Shown: one piece after another, positions 1-11,037 of the stretch
How positions within the stretch are numbered: position 1 is the first letter of the stretch
How the letters are laid out: every line of letters starts with the position of its first letter
Assembly (NCBI GenBank): GCA_018398765.1
Contig: JAHBMJ010004965.1
Location: forward strand, 20,001-73,605
From: Chromera velia
Taxonomy: Eukaryota; Sar; Chromeraceae
Direction of reading: 5' to 3'
DNA length: 53,605 bases
Translations under genes and position numbers: made by a program
The notes under the pieces: model-generated
What the model saw: the letters and a program-made list of their open reading frames with translations, nothing else
Database searches by the model: none
What the model was told of the DNA's origin: nothing

Positions 1-364
1 CAGCATGCTTTACTCAATGGGTATACAGTAAGTAGAACAGTTCCAGTGTAGTGCTCCTCCCAGATGTTACGCATGCACACACACACACAGAGTTGCTTTT
101 CTGGTCGGTAACAGGTCTAGTCTACCGGCAATTGCCGGTAACCGGTAATGGCCTCAGTCTGCCTTCCTTTTACCGATAAAAAAAATAATAAAAATTAAGG
201 TCCCCAAAAAAAATTTCGTCTGCGGCACCAACCTTCAAAAACATGTTTTTAAGTGTTTATTGGCATTTAAAAAGATACACACATGTGCGCGCGCGTGCAC
301 CGAGCGAAAAAAAGAGAAGGAGACGGGGGGGGAAGAGAGACAGAAACGGAGAGGGACAGAGGGG

Positions 365-402
<38 letters not shown>

Positions 403-939
403 AACAGAGGAAAAGAGCGAGTGGGGGGGGAACGCGCACCCGAGAAAGTGTGTGGGTAAAAAACACGGGTGCATTATGTAGTATAGATTGATAGACAGGA
501 AAATAAAGAAATAGGTCGACGGACGCAGGGCGCAGAGAAACAAACCCACAGACCGGGGGGAGAAGGGAAACAGAGGGAGGCTCTCTGGCCTTTGGATCTG
601 ACCTTTTCCTTCCCGTATTACCTTCCTTCTATTTCGTCTTTCTTCTCTTATAAATTCTTTGAAAGTCCGTCCTCACTTTTTTTGCGCTTTTCTGTTGTTT
701 TCCTTTTCCCCTGTGATTTTGTCACTCATTCTTCTCTTCCTTCTTTCTTCTCCTCTTTCGTTCGTTTGGAATCGTTTCTTCGTTCCCCCCTTCCTTTCCA
801 GTTTTATTCATTCATTCATTCATTCGATCGTTCTGAATCATTTATTCATTTTTCCTCCCTTTCTACCTTGCTTGCCTCCTTCCATGAGGCTGCCTTGTCT
901 CTTTTGTGAATTAGATAGGCTACTTTTAGGCTCCGCTAG
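1..939. other. Intergenic DNA with no supported gene
   Basis: No gene can be supported here. Positions 105-160 hold ACCGGTAA-type palindromic words. A GA dinucleotide run occupies about 367-398. A strongly pyrimidine-rich stretch spans about 595-900, and every long open frame across it is low complexity (Ser/Phe/Leu or Arg/Glu only). Confidence 0.6.
367..398. repeat. (GA)n microsatellite
   Basis: This is a near-perfect GA dinucleotide run in intergenic DNA. The Arg-Glu-only frames reading through it are artefacts of the repeat. Confidence 0.9.
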
Positions 940-1810
940 CTTAGTTACATGCAATGCTAGGGAAACAATTATTGCTATTGCAATTATTGCAATTAATTGT
1001 AAGCAATTATTGTTTGGCTCGAGCCGGCCGAAAGCAATTATTGGCAATTAATTGATAAGTAAAGTGAAGTAATGCACTTTTAGCTTTACTTTGTTGTTTA
1101 GGAGGCGCATCCACCAAAAGCACCATCAGCAACTTCACTGCTAGCGTGTTGAAGAAGGTGAAAAGGGAGCGTGAGGAGGCAGCGGCGACTGACTATAAGT
1201 ACAAGGACCCTGAGTTCTTGCCCGGTACGACCTGTCTCATCGAACGTCTGTTTTCTCAAGCAAAACTTATTTAGTCAGATAAGAGACATTCCATAGAGCC
1301 CTCTACCTTTGAGTGTATCGCTTCTCTGAAGGTTAACAGAGACAGGTGGAACATTGATATAGTGGCAAAGACGATGACTATCAAAGGCCTGAAAGGATAA
1401 GTAAGGAACAGTTCGACTAGCAGACATACTGGGAGGGAGAGGAGCCTTCTTGCTGCCGCTTTATGGGCGTGTGAAGGAAAACAGTCGGGTGGGCAGTTTT
1501 AGAACGTACAAAGGCTTGAAAGACGACTCTTCTACTGATTGAAGTCATATCAGTGCATTTTTAACTAGTTAAAATAACTTTTATAGATTTATATTACGCT
1601 TAAACAATGTAGAAAAATTAGTATTTAATCTTAAAATGATTATAAAAATGTTTGAAAGGCATATAAACTACCTAGATACCCTAGAAAATCATCATTTTTT
1701 ATTTTTTAGGCAATTAATTGGCAATTATTTGCAATAATTGCAATTATTGTTTGCTCTCAGCTCGTCAAAGTAATGAGCACTGCAATTTAATTGCACCTAA
1801 CACTGGTTAT
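940..1810. mobile_element. Decayed hAT-type DNA transposon region
   Basis: The segment contains a recognisable hAT transposase C-terminus (1101-1400). It is bracketed on both sides (about 960-1060 and 1705-1760) by dense GCAATTATTG/CAATAATTGC words in both orientations, like the subterminal repeats of a hAT transposon. Exact terminal inverted repeats and a target duplication could not be fixed, so the limits are approximate. GCAATTAATT-type words recur near 15.4 kb, suggesting relatives nearby. Confidence 0.5.
1101..1400 (+). pseudogene. hAT transposase C-terminal fragment
   Basis: Read from 1101, the frame gives about 99 residues ending at TAA 1398-1400. It contains LPGTTCLIERLFSQAKLI, then after one in-frame TAG (1272-1274) SDKRHSIEPSTFECIASLKV and NRDRWNIDIVAKTM. 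The ERLFSxA core, the SDKR block and the (L)KVNRDxWxI segment are characteristic of the hAT C-terminal dimerisation domain. The fragment is preceded by a possible splice acceptor (TTGTTGTTTAG ending at 1100), so it looks like a last exon. No upstream RNase-H-like catalytic part was found. The internal stop and missing N-terminus indicate a dead copy. Confidence 0.7.
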
Positions 1811-2100
1811 ATAAAGCCGGATCCTGTCTTAACAAGACTGTAAGTCTGTGTGTCTTTGTAACATCCGATTGTTCGTTATGAATCAACCGAATTCTGTGAC
1901 TCTGAATCTATTGCTCAAATTGTATGCATACATAATCATGCATGACGTATCAATATATATGTAGTAAAAGTGAGTAATGAGCAGTGTTCCTAGATTCAGA
2001 ACAGATGGGACGAACCGGAACCTTTTGACAGACTAGGCTAGATCCGCCCCTCATACACGGGGACGCGGCATGCATAACAAAAACCTCAATCAATATATAT
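1811..2100. other. Intergenic, nothing recognised
   Basis: AT-rich sequence without a supported gene or repeat. Confidence 0.5.
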
Positions 2101-2104
2101 GTAT

Positions 2105-3014
2105 GCACGTAGGCCAGCCACGGTGCCGGACTGGGCCGCTCCATCAGGTGCATGGATCGGGATGTGGGTCTTTCAGGGAGCGCACTGGTGATCGAGGAAC
2201 ACATACGGTATAGGGCTACAGTGAGAAAGCTGTACACAGTAGCTCTAGGCGGAAACCCTTCAGATGAACACTCCACATACCATACAGTCTACTGGTACCA
2301 TCATACACTGACTAGAAGATTGAATTCATTTCACTTCACAGCAGTTATGCATACGTTGTATGCACACATTCAATGACTGTCTGCATTTCCAGTTTCACAT
2401 CTTTTTTCTTTGTGGCCGTGTTTATTTCTTTCAAAGCTCAAATCAATCATACAGATATGCCGTGCGGCATGCTACACCCGGAAGGAAAGAATGAAACAAA
2501 TGGAGACCACCTCTGAGTCAGAGCTTGAAGGAAAAAATATGAGGAACACTTACCGCTTCAGTGCTGTGACGATGTCCGTTCCCCCAAATGGTCCCCGGCA
2601 CAGCTCAAGCATTGCAAATGTGGTGATGACCACCCTGGCCCGGACCCTGCGGTGAAGTCACATGTGCATACTGTCAGGAAGGAAACAAGGAATGTAGGGC
2701 ATGCAAACTGAGTCAAATTTTGTTTTCTAATTAATATATGTATGCACACGCAAGCACGTTGACCCGCAGACCGCATCTCCTATTTTTGACGCGTAACTTC
2801 TTTTGCTGATAAAAAGAACTCTGATGGAGAAGCAAGAGAAGCGTGCAACAAGAGTGAAATAATCTGAGACTTGATCATGCGCAATTTAAAATAAATTAAA
2901 GAAACTTACTTCTCCTCGGCGAGCTCCTCCAAGTCCTCCTGAAGCACGCTCATGAGTGCCTGCAGACCGCACCCCATACAGAGCGTGCCATGTGGGGTCT
3001 CTGTCAGGTTTCCC
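2105..3014 (-). CDS. Unidentified gene, three in-phase exons (partial)
   Basis: Three minus-strand segments have proper splice borders and matching phases: 3014-2910 (acceptor TACAG, donor GTAAGT), 2646-2554 (acceptor CCGCAG, donor GTAAGT) and a third starting at 2184 (acceptor ACCAG), open to at least 2105. They encode GNLTETPHGTLCMGCGLQAL then MSVLQEDLEELAEEK, VRARVVITTFAMLELC with RGPFGGTDIVTALKR, and ALPERPTSRSMHLMERPSP. The composition is that of a normal soluble protein. I do not recognise the family. The start exon and terminus were not found; one frame in the third exon stays open to a stop near 1950. A similar TPHG-containing stretch on the same strand near 3.46-3.50 kb may be another exon or a decayed copy. 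Confidence 0.4.
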
Positions 3015-4500
3015 CTGTATACAGAATACAATTATATCCAATCGACATGAGACACGAACTTTTTTTCCATTCTAAGAGCCTAACTTGGACGTACACGCAA
3101 AAAGAACGAAAGAACTGGAGCGAAGAAAACTGAACTATTTAGCCATTAATTTTGGTACGCTTCAAGTCGTACACAGAAACAATCACTCGTATCAAAACGA
3201 TTAGGCGCTAGACAGGCTGTAGGCTGGACACAGAAGCATAGCCTTCAAAGCGTGTACAAAGAGAGAAGGAAGGAAGAAGGGCAAGGACATGTTCAGGCGG
3301 GGATGAGGGTAAAAGCGAAAGCAGACATTGTTACGACTAAGGTCCCTCGATCGGTTCTACTGCACGCCTTTTCACAATACTTGATGAGACTTATACAGGC
3401 TAGAGAAAGCCCGTATCCCCTTGAATGACCCTACTGATCACTTCCACTGTTTCCACGGTGTTCAGACCATGGGGGGTCCCTGTGGGCCCGCGAGACCGCC
3501 AATACCGCTGCAGGAGTCCAGAATGCACACAAATTTTATGATCGAACAGCTGACTTCATTAGACGAACGAAAGAAAAGTGGCATGCACCTTTAGTGCGAC
3601 GGACACGTTGTATGCATAGGCAGGCACGGAGACATGGAAGATTGCACTGAAAAGCTCAACTATGAATTAGGTCACACTTTCGGGCTGACTCATGCTGACT
3701 CCCCAGAGCGCCACCTAGCTGTAAGCATCTCACAGGCAGATACATCACAGGACCATAGTGTATTTCCATATGCATGCAGAGCTCCCAATTGAAGCCCAAC
3801 ACATGGGCTTCAAGAGGCTAGAAACACTGTGATACGTCGATAAACAACACACGAGAGACAGCGTCTTGGACAAAAGGAGTCACGCATTAATACGAATAAG
3901 GAATTCACAAGTGTCGCGTCACAATAAGATTATGAACTCAATTTTAACCTCATTTGGAAGTTTTCTCCGATGCTTGAGACGTCGAGCGGGTCCGCTATTA
4001 TGGGGGGGGAGAGAATGGGAGAGATGGTCAAGCCTGGGGGGGGTACACTTTCTGTCTCCGGGGGTGTGGACTGTCAGTCGGGAGCAGACAGAGCACGTAC
4101 TTCTCTCTGTCAACTATAAAGAACAACACAAAAAATAGACACTTCAAGGCGACTCAGACGAGGGCAACGTACTGCCAATTACTGCCATAAAAAACAGCTG
4201 CAGCTAGCATTCACCTTTGTACAGGAGTATAACCTACCTTGTACCCCTGCATGCGCCGCTGAGTTGGCAGAACCATGCATGCAATGGCTGATGGCCGGAC
4301 CTAGCCAGCTGGTCCCGCGTGCCGGGGCCATGCGCGCGGCCATGCATCTAACGCAAGCAAGCTTGCGAACAGCCCTGGAAAGCAATAAAAATAAGAACTG
4401 CCACTGGCCAGCCATCACGCCGATCCCCCCCCTCCCCCACGGGAAAAGTCGTAGAACCCCCCCTTTCCTAGGAAAAAAGCCCGGGGGTATGCTTTGACTA
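3015..4500. other. Intergenic DNA with no supported gene
   Basis: Open frames occur (for example 3866-4138 on plus), but they lack codon-like composition, splice signals or any family resemblance. 4335-4395 resembles 13060-13105 (CTTGCGAAC followed by a CCGGAAAGCAA-like word), so it is probably a degenerate piece of the 121-bp element family. Confidence 0.45.
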
Positions 4501-4681
4501 GCTCTGACGCACGCATAGCGCAAATTCAGCCTTTTCGTGGTCGCTTTCCGGGGCCACCTATATCTGACACACGCATGCATGGCGATGGGTTGAAGTCGGG
4601 TTTACGCTTTTTTAGACCATTTGGGCGGGATCTTTTCGGGGCCTTTTTTTGGTGAAAGACACTGCGTGCATGATCGTACAT

Positions 4682-4802
4682 CTGACGCACTCCATGCGAA
4701 TGGCCCGGAAAGCGAAATTTATTCTTATTGCCCCTGCTTTAAATTTAGAAAGTGCCTCCTCAGCTGAATTGTCTTTCCGGGGCCAAGCTTGGCGTGCATC
4801 AG
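4682..4802 (-). mobile_element. 121-bp TIR element, copy a
   Basis: A 121-bp unit beginning CTGACGCAC and ending GTGCATCAG, so the ends are 9-bp imperfect inverted repeats. Inside are TGGCCCGGAAAGCGAA, a poly-AT stretch (GCTTTAAATTTAGAAA) and CAGCTGAATTGTC. It matches five other copies in the window at nearly every position. It has no coding capacity and looks like a MITE. It lies immediately left of the 1.2-kb transposon. Confidence 0.8.
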
Positions 4803-4815
4803 ATCTTCCTGTAAA

Positions 4816-4823
4816 CATTGGAC
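4816..4823. repeat. Left target-site duplication of the 1.2-kb element
   Basis: CATTGGAC here matches CGTTAGAC at 6051-6058 at 6 of 8 positions. The uninterrupted form elsewhere in the same repeat family (linker near 36.2 kb, reverse complement) reads CGTCGGAC, so the insertion split that linker and duplicated 8 bp. Confidence 0.55.
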
Positions 4824-6050
4824 TACCTCCCTGAACCTAAGATCCACTTGAATGGTGGGGCCGCATTTTTAGATAGGCTTGAACACCTGCGCCGCAGGCG
4901 TGAGCGGTATCTTGAAGGCCCGCGCCGCAGGTGCGGGCGGTGTCTTGAAAGGCAGCGCCGCAGGCGCGGGCAGTGTCTTGACTGGCTGTGCCGCAGGCAC
5001 GGGCGGTGTCTTGAAAGGCAGCGCCGCATGCAGCTAGGTGTCTAAAAAATTGCAGCTGCATGCATGTCTAGATACGTAGGCGTGTCTACCCATCTCCCGA
5101 AGTGCTAGCCGAAGTGCAAGTATATCCAAACCTAGATCCAAACAACCCTGAAGCTCCTTCTTCTACTACAACTGCCTATACGGAGATCAATTTGTAGTAT
5201 ATACTCAGCAGTCCAACGTAGTGAGGCAGAGAAGGCGAAAGAGACAAAGAGCAATTTCAGTGAACCGCCTGTCTTCATTGAGCAAACAGGAGGCCAGAAA
5301 TGAGTTTCGTGCCCGCTCTTTCACCCTGACTGAGGGAAGAAATCCTGTTAAGGAAGTGGGAAGGGCAATTGTGTTTAACTTGTACGCAGATGCGAGACAG
5401 CTACTGCAGTGGTCTCCCCACTTAGGAGACATACTGTAGACAAATTTTGAATACAGATTTTCGTGAACGGTCTCCGTACCTTCCCAGCCCCCTTCTTGTG
5501 TCTTCATCACAACAATTAATAAGTTGCCTCTCCGCTTGCAGGCTCTGCCCAAGCTTCTTCATCTTCAAATTTTCTGGCAGCGGCTGGGGAAGAATAGAGT
5601 GAGGCCCAGCAGAGAGAAGCAGAGAGACAAGAGCAACAAAAGAGGCTTACTCTTTGTCAAGCACGCGGTTTTAGAGTGCAAGCTCACTAAACGCAGGTGC
5701 AAGCCCGTGAAATCTGCAGGTTGAGCAATTTTGCTGATTTTGATTCAGAAGATGAATGAATAGAGATATTATATATGACCGTATACTGGTATCGAGCTAT
5801 GCATGATGTAATTTAGGATATAATATTGATATTGTATGATTATGTATGATGATATGTACGAAACCTAGGCATGAATAGTATTTTAAAGGCAATATATCGA
5901 TTTATTTATACGTTATTATTTTTCATTTTTTTTTAAATATTCTTTGAATGAGATTTGCTAGGCCATAAATTTGGATAGACTTGATTGGTCGCGCAGGCGC
6001 GGATGATCTTGATATTTTTTTTTCAAGTGGACATTAGGTTTAGGGAGGTC
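4824..6050. mobile_element. 1.2-kb DNA transposon with 29-bp inverted ends
   Basis: The left end (4824-4852, starting TACCTCCCTGAACC and ending TCCACTTGAA) and the right end (6022-6050) are inverted repeats matching at 25 of 29 positions, flanked by a degenerate 8-bp duplication. Five 33-bp tandem units sit next to the left end, and a single related unit sits next to the right end (near 5985-6012). The interior (5213-5740) has short, broken frames rich in Gln, Glu and Arg that I cannot assign to any transposase. It is therefore probably non-autonomous or decayed. An 8-bp duplication is typical of hAT and P superfamilies, but the terminal bases do not match the usual hAT ends. A 260-bp relative lies at 12758-13017. 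Confidence 0.7.
4878..5041. repeat. 33-bp tandem repeat, five units
   Basis: Units start at 4878, 4911, 4944, 4977 and 5010. Each begins CTTGA and contains a GCGCCGCAGGCGCGGG-like GC palindrome followed by GTGTCTTGAA. The position just inside the inverted end of the 1.2-kb transposon suggests subterminal transposase-binding repeats. The Cys/Arg-rich frames through it are repeat artefacts. Confidence 0.8.
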
Positions 6051-6066
6051 CGTTAGACACAGCCAT

Positions 6067-6187
6067 CTGACGCACTCCGTGCGAATGGCCCGGAAAGCGA
6101 AATTTATTCTTGTTGCCCCTGCTTTAAATTTGGAAAGTGCCTCCTCAGCTGAATTATCTTTCCGGGGCCGAGCTTGGCGTGCGTTAG
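6067..6187 (-). mobile_element. 121-bp TIR element, copy b
   Basis: Same length and sequence plan as copy a, from CTGACGCAC to GTGCGTTAG. It is followed by the family linker (TCTTCCTGTAAACGTCGGAC and the CAGCCATCCGTGTGGTC words). It lies right of the 1.2-kb transposon and about 440 bp upstream of the membrane-protein gene starting at 6624. Confidence 0.8.
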
Positions 6188-6350
6188 ATCTTCCTGTAAA
6201 CGTCGGACGCAGCCATCCGTGTGGTCTAGGGGGGTGCAATTTTTGTCAAGTGCCCTCTCAGCTTCGCTTTCCGGGCCATGGGCTGGGGTATTTTTGGTAT
6301 TTTTGTTTTGTAAGTGCCCCCCGCTTCGCTTTCCGGGGCCATGCACGCAA
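6188..6350. repeat. Linker and short modules of the 121-bp element family
   Basis: This contains the conserved linker, then two copies of the AAGTGCC...CTTCGCTTTCCGGGGCC short module (near 6250-6282 and 6312-6345). The same linker and module occur in inverted orientation at 35946-36441. Confidence 0.7.
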
Positions 6351-6623
6351 AGACTTGCAAGAGACGCTGCAATACGCTGCATGTAGGTGAAAACGTGTAT
6401 GCATGATGATGCTTGATCATGCTTCCCAGCTTGTCGGACCAGACCTTTTCCATGATTCCCCCCGCAGATAGCAGAACTATCTATTAATAACCCTCTTGTG
6501 CCTGCTCAAGGAGATGACCCCAAGTATTGATATACCTTGCCTGACTGCCAGACTTTCATGCGGGGCATGTCGTCAAGTGTTGCTTCAGTGACAACATCAT
6601 GAACTAGCTTCTTGTAGAAAGAA

Positions 6624-8832
6624 ATGTCTCAGCCAAGCAGGACGATCGACCGTCCAGCTGCTGCCGATCTTTCACGGGGCTTTCAAGACGACGAATTTGA
6701 GCTCGGAGAAAGCGGAGACCGTCTGATAGGGCAGAGGGCGAAGGTGCTCTCCACACTTCACCGCAAGTTCTGGTTGCGGTTCAACCCGTGGTGGATTCAG
6801 CAGAAGAACATTGATGACATTCTTGCCACAGAAGAGGGTAATACGTGCGGGCTGTGTGGACGATACACTGAGGGGACAGCTCGATTGGCTGCGGTGTGCT
6901 TGAACAGCTATTACATTATCCGGCAGTTTAGTTTGCTTATACAATTCCACGACATCATCGAGGGACAATTTCAAGACCAAAAATTCGTCTTCTCCATGTT
7001 CCAGGCCCAAGTCTGGTCAGTACTGTCTCACACTGTGTATGAGGGTTTTGTCTCACACTGATGCATAGCTGAAAAGGGTTGGCGGTCTGAATACGAGAGA
7101 AAAGGGGGTGTGGCAAGTGTTGCTCAGTCAATCCCCTCAACCCCCCTGTGTCGAAGACCGCTTCTCGATATCTCAGTCTGTTTGCCCCCAAAGCCCCCCC
7201 TTTCTCTCTCCGGGCCCGAGCGGACCTGCCTTCATACCTTTCCCCTTCTCCTTTTGTGATCAGCAAAATGTCCCCCGGCCCCCCCACCAAAAACGTCGGA
7301 GGGTGCGGGGTCTTCTTCTGCTTCTCCGTGGTCCACTTTTTCTGCATCTTTTCCTCGTCTGTCCCATCTCTGTTTTTCTCCCTCTCTTCACTCCCATGTA
7401 TCCATGCACGTTTGCAGGGTTGAGTTCATCCTCTTGGTCATTCTGACGGGGTCTCTGGTATTCCATTGTTACAAAAGAGACCGATGGAGAACGATAGCAT
7501 CGGTGATCCAAATCTCTGGAATCTCCTCGCTTGTGTCAGTGCGAACTCTCTCCACTGTCAATTTGTCTGTTCGAGGAGACGTTTTGTTTTGGTCACCTCT
7601 CAGGAAATGTGGCCCGGAAGTTTTCCGCGTGCTATCCATATCTGTTGCTTTTTTTCTTTTCTCTTCCTTCCTCCCTCCCTGTCCGTCCCTTCTGTTCCTG
7701 CAGTCCTCTCTTCTCGCTTTCTTTCTTTGGTGTTCTCCTTCTGTCTGCTTCCCTCTGAATTCACTGCCCTCCCTCTCCCCTTCGTTCTTCTGCAGGTTCA
7801 CGCCCTCTTTCCACTTTTTTCGGCGGTTCTTCCAGGGCCTGACCGTAGAAGAAGGGGGACCTCCGAGGTGGTGGCAACCCTTCAGGGAACGGTCGGCGAG
7901 GGCAGTGGACTCGGCGGTGCACAAACAACGAAAAGCCAGGTGGGTGGGTGTGTGGGTAGGTACGTGTCCTCCTTCCACGTCTTTTCATTCACAGATTTTG
8001 AAGAGAAGAAAAGTGGACGAAGAGGGGGGGAGGAGAGGAGAGGAGGCAAAAATTGGTAAGGGAAGAAAAGAAAGTAGAGTAGTGGGGCTCCGGAAAGTCT
8101 CTATCAGTCGGCCCGAAAGAGAAGGAACGAATGGAGAGAGACAGACCCCCCTGGCTGGCTCCTCTTTTTGGAAGGACTTCTCCAGTTGTAGAACGGTGCA
8201 CAGAACTCTATCTTTCTTCCCCCCATATAAATTGCTCTGCTTTCTTTCTTTCGTCAATCGGATTGATCTGCTTGCGGTCGTTGTTGATCACTCCATGCAT
8301 GAATGATCATACTCGTTTTCCGACTTAGAGTTTTGTGCCGATTGATTTGCTGAAATGCAACAGACCCCTCTCGTCTCACCGGAGTTGACCTTCGAATGAA
8401 TGAAAAGAGGAAGCTTCGTGTTGGCCCCTGAATTCTTCAGAGAGAGAATTACAATCGAAAAGCATAGAAAGGAAGTTTTTCTTTGATGCATCCTGCTCTG
8501 CTCAACACTTATTCAGTGAAACAGCGAGTCAAAGGCTTGCAGGGCAGATTGATGGCTTCCGTGCGTTTCAGGGCCTCTGATGACAGTCTGCTTTGGTGTC
8601 TGTCTGTTTTCTCTGTGAATTGCAGGTGTGCTCCTCTGGTCGTCAAATGGGTTCTTGCGGGCATCGTGCTGCCGTTTGCTTTTCTGATTCCGATGTGCAA
8701 ATTTCTTCAAATTTATCGAACGGCGCCTGATGGAAGTCAGTCAGTGCATGGGAGGGGGTCGGATAGATCGATGAAGGAAGGTGATTGTTTGTTTGTCTGA
8801 ACGCACATGCGTGGGATAGACATGATCGCTTG

Positions 8833-8901
<69 letters not shown>

Positions 8902-11037
8902 CTGAGTCCTCTTTTGTTGGGTGCATTCGATGTACTCGGCCTCACGAGCGTGCAGCTACCTTGTTTTGTCTTTGTCTGCCTGTGCAGCTTTTTTCCCCAT
9001 TCCTTTTCTCTTTCTCTGTGAGTGTGCCCGCGTCTAGGCGTGTTTGCGGGTGGCGTCTTGGGGGGTTGCCGTGCCTGGTGCCCTCTCATTGTTTCTGATT
9101 CACCTGCGGAGATTCTGATAGACTTGAATAGCTTGGCTGATTGATCTCTATGACAGATTCACAGCGTGTTGACTGTTTTTTTTTTTTTGCGAAGCCATTT
9201 ATTAATTGCACATCAACTGTCTGTCCGACCAACCGACTCTGCAGATCCGTTGCAAGCCGGTCCTCTGATTGACTACATCGCTCTGGTGAATCAAATTGCT
9301 TTCCTTAGGTGGGTCTGGCCGATGTGTCACAGACGTTTTGTGTGGTCGTTTTTTTCGGCTGATGCGTTCCTACTCTTGCTGTAGCCTCTGGCAGTCTGTG
9401 CGCACACTTTCCGCCTTTGCAGTCCCTGCTTCTGTTTGCGTTTCCCTTCCTCTCCTTGACGTTTCCTTCTCTCATGATCTTGCCCCGTTCGTGCGCGCAT
9501 TTCTTTGATCTGTTGACCTCCTTTTCTCACTGCTTTTCCCTCTTTACAACGCACTCCTTTCACTCTCTCTGCCATAGTCCTGATATGTATCAGAAGCCTC
9601 TGTTTTCTTTTTGCGTCTGCTCCTTTGTTTTCTTTTTGTCGGCTGATTGACGCTCTCATGCATGCAGAGACTCTCCCTGGCGTCTGAAAGCCGACCAGTT
9701 TTTATTTCGGGTGTTCTCCTGGATGCCTGACCTCGAGGAGCGGGTTGTTGAGAGGGAAAAGTTTCTTCGAAGAGTCACAGAGAGGGTGCTGATGGAGGGA
9801 CTGAAGGGACCCTCACCGTCCTCTCAGGGAGATGGGGGGAGAAGAAATGGAGGGCCCCGGAGCCCTGCAGGGTCCATTGGGAGCCCCCCGGCAGGCCCGG
9901 CAGGCCTAGGTGTGGGGTCTGCTGAGAAGGAGAACAAGAGGGAGTCAAGTGCGAACATGTCGACTGTACATCAGCAGCAGAAGGAGAAGCAAAGGGGTGC
10001 ATCGTCGTCGTATCTCTGCATGGGCAGGGGATTCATTTTGGCCCTCACCTTTGGACCAGAGGAACACGCAAAGGTGGCACACTACCGTGTCAGTCAGTCA
10101 ATCAGTCAGTCAATCAGTCAGCCAGGCAGCCAGTCAGTCAGTCAGTCAGTCAGGAAAGAAAGAAGGAAGGAAGTGAGTGATTCACCTCTCTTGTCGTGTG
10201 TTTGCGTGCCTTTTTGTCGACTTATTGTTCTCCTCCTTCTCTCTGTCTCTTCATACATCTCCCTGTCTAGTTGTGGTGCGTTCATGAGTGTGTGTGAGCA
10301 GCGGGCGGGCGTAGTTTTTCTTCCTTTGCTTTTCCGTCACTTTGTCTGCCTGTCAGTTTTATCAGTGGTGTACGTGAAAAGGAGACGGGAAAGAAGGAAC
10401 GAAACAATCTGACTGTGGTTGGATCTGTTGGTGTCGGTTGATTTTGTATGAACAAGGGTGATCACATGATTGCGTGCAGGACCCCGAGACGAACCGAAGA
10501 GAGCCTGCCGACGCAACCGTTGAAGAGAGCGTCTTGCCGGTGGGGAGAGGGAGAGAGGGGGGCAGTGAGAGTTCAGGTCAGGGACATGGAGGGCGTAGGC
10601 AGAGTAATAGGTGGAAGAGGGAAAGAGAAAAAGAAAAAGAGGGGGGGGGGCGGGGTCCGAGGGCATCTGAAGGGTCACCGGACCTTGTAGATGCCGCGGG
10701 GGGGGGTCCTGCTCCGAGTGGGGCCGGTCGGGAGAGGGGCTCGGCCTCTACCCGTCCGTCGGCTTTCAGAGGAACTCGCGCTCGGTTGCATAACAGGGGA
10801 GGGGAAGAGAGATCGGGGGGGGATGAGGAGGGACGACCAGCATCGTCTAGGGATCCGGGAGGGGGGAGAATGTTGTTGTCCGAGTCAGATGGGCCCCGAC
10901 CGGTTCCGCTGGCTTCACCGGAACTGAAAGGAAAGAGAGGGGACTCCGGGGGGTTTCCAATGGCTGCCGGTGGATTGATACGCGGTGCAGGGAGGCCTGT
11001 TGGAGACCCTCCAGATCTTGAATTGGGTTTAACTTAG
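6624..11037 (+). CDS. Multi-pass membrane protein, seven exons, unknown function
   Basis: Seven exons fit with consistent phases: 6624-7015, 7418-7591, 7796-7939, 8626-8735, 9245-9308, 9668-10088 and 10480-11037, giving about 620 residues. Every acceptor is TGCAG; donors are GTCAGT or GTGGGT types (exon 2's GTCACC is the weakest, so that end could move). The start is ATG 6624 (MSQPSRTIDRPAAADLSRGF). Hydrophobic segments occur around residues 90-110 (LAAVCLNSYYIIRQFSLLIQ), 131-150 (VEFILLVILTGSLVFHCYK) and in exon 4 (VLAGIVLPFAFLIPMCKF). Exon 3 is basic. The C-terminal 330 residues (exons 6-7) are charged, Gly/Pro/Ser-rich and probably disordered and cytoplasmic. Exon 6 could instead end at an AAG|GTGGCA donor slightly upstream. 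I do not recognise the family. The exon chain is well supported; the function is unknown. Confidence 0.65.
8833..8900. repeat. (TG)n microsatellite in intron 4 of the membrane-protein gene
   Basis: About 68 bp of TG repeats with a few interruptions. Confidence 0.9.
10089..10152. repeat. (GTCA)n run starting at a splice donor
   Basis: The repeat of GTCAGTCAGTCA words begins exactly at the proposed donor after exon 6 of the membrane-protein gene. The splice signal GTCAGT is the repeat unit. Confidence 0.75.

Noticed and set aside
3866-4138. A 90-codon open frame
   Set aside because: No splice or promoter support, biased composition across a poly-G-rich stretch, and an equally open frame on the opposite strand.
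4818-5061. Arg/Cys/Leu-rich frames on both strands
   Set aside because: They arise from the 33-bp subterminal tandem repeats of the transposon.
7404-8306. A 300-codon open frame on plus
   Set aside because: Only two parts (7418-7591 and 7796-7939) are exon-like; the rest is pyrimidine-rich intron read through by chance.
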